Origin: Niveispirillum sp.
Lineage (GTDB): Bacteria; Pseudomonadota; Alphaproteobacteria; Azospirillales; Azospirillaceae
Direction of reading: 5' to 3'
Length of the DNA: 5,676 bases
Assembly: GCA_016463045.1 (NCBI GenBank)
Contig: JAEMSB010000326.1
Location: forward strand, 1 to 5,676
Shown: positions 5,351 to 5,676 of the stretch, one piece after another
How the letters are laid out: each line of letters starts with the position of its first letter
Position numbering within the stretch: the first letter of the stretch is position 1
Notes under the pieces: generated by a model
What the model was told of the DNA's origin: nothing
Databases searched by the model: none
The model's input: the letters and a program-made list of their open reading frames with translations, nothing else
Translations under genes and position numbers: made by a program

Positions 5351-5497
5351 TGGAAAAAGGCCGCGCTCATCCGCAGTTAAAGGCCGTGGAAATCTGTTGA
5401 ATCCCTTGAATACGCAACCCTCGAATGGATCGACTGGTTAATCAACCGCCGTCATCATCCTTCACTCATGGCCGGTCTTCTCAATGAGTGTGGTTGA
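5351..5497 (+). pseudogene. 3' remnant of an IS3-family transposase (OrfB/integrase)
   Basis: One frame reads WKKAALIRS, a TAA stop (5378-5380), then RPWKSVESLEYATLEWIDW and LINRRHH. This matches the C-terminal pattern of IS3-family OrfB transposases (KAE(V/L)I..RGPW.S.E.VEYATLEWVDWFNNRRLLEP). The recognisable part ends at about 5458; the frame then runs through unrelated codons to TGA at 5495-5497 and lacks the usual IGNIPPAE tail. The catalytic DDE core is absent, the frame has an internal stop, and no terminal inverted repeat was identified. It is therefore a decayed fragment marking a past insertion just behind rlpA. Confidence 0.72.
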
Positions 5498-5676
5498 TGA
5501 GCTGATACCCAACACGAAAGAAATTGCAGAAAAAATATAGCACACATCACTACGTAAAAGCTAAAATTATAGCAAATGATTAAAATATTAATTTTCAATT
5601 ATCTCTTAAAACTCATGTTTGTAAATATTATTTATGTCGATAGTAAATATTCACCACTCACGATCGGAGCCAAGAC
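5498..5676. other. AT-rich intergenic stretch with a spaced direct repeat and a possible terminal ribosome site
   Basis: I see no gene here. GC content is about 22% over 5521-5640, unlike the rest of the window. The nonamer GTAAATATT occurs at 5621-5629 and 5643-5651, start-to-start 22 bp, about two helical turns, which would suit a regulator binding one DNA face. GGAG at 5666-5669 lies 7 nt before the window end, so a rightward gene may begin at or just after base 5677 with its promoter here. The stretch follows directly on the IS3 remnant and may be acquired DNA or a silenced/regulatory region. Confidence 0.45.

Noticed and set aside
5344..5366. Possible terminator after rlpA (GGGCC near 5344 with GGCC near 5359)
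   Set aside because: The stem is short and bulged, no T-tract follows, and the sequence is better explained by the IS3 remnant frame.
1..5676. CRISPR array, tRNA or rRNA genes
   Set aside because: No regularly spaced repeats, and I recognised no tRNA- or rRNA-like sequence by eye on either strand.

Overview
The window looks like chromosomal DNA from a GC-rich alphaproteobacterium. A Rhodospirillales/Azospirillaceae-type organism is my best guess, but it rests only on gene style and codon use. Coding DNA is strongly GC-rich with G/C-ending codons, and genes have ordinary Shine-Dalgarno sites. The last ~180 bases are in sharp contrast, at roughly 22% GC over 5521-5640.

Left half (1-3090, minus strand): the front of a kdp operon, the high-affinity, ATP-driven K+ uptake system. 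In transcription order it holds a 27-codon membrane micro-ORF (2971-2888), kdpF (28 codons, 2883-2797), kdpA (TTG start, 2769-1060) and the first 347 codons of kdpB (1042 to the window edge). kdpC, and possibly kdpD/kdpE, would lie beyond the left edge. KdpA carries all four selectivity-filter segments. KdpB carries the TGES and DKTGT motifs. The A/T-rich patch at 3061-3086, upstream of the first micro-ORF, resembles the KdpE target of the E. coli kdp promoter, and the leader after it contains inverted repeats.

Middle (3095-4655, minus strand): three genes. They are an unrecognised 147-residue protein (4655-4212), a TorF/Gcw_chp-family outer-membrane beta-barrel protein with a signal peptide (4122-3427), and an unrecognised 79-residue protein (3334-3095). 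A repeated GACCGG motif lies between the first two. A long GC-rich hairpin with a T-rich tail lies between the last two and probably ends torF transcription.

Right end (4656-5676): a divergent intergenic region with candidate promoters in both directions, then a plus-strand gene for a short secreted RlpA-like double-psi beta-barrel protein (4891-5331). It is followed by the broken 3' end of an IS3-family transposase (about 5351-5497) and a very AT-rich stretch. That stretch contains a spaced direct repeat and ends in a possible ribosome-binding site for a gene starting just past the right edge.

The Kdp genes act together as one membrane complex. Nothing in the sequence ties the middle genes or rlpA functionally to K+ transport. 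I found no convincing novel multi-gene system. The most interesting items are the conserved-looking micro-ORF ahead of kdpF, the kdp control region, the structured ends of torF, and the AT-rich IS-scarred right boundary.
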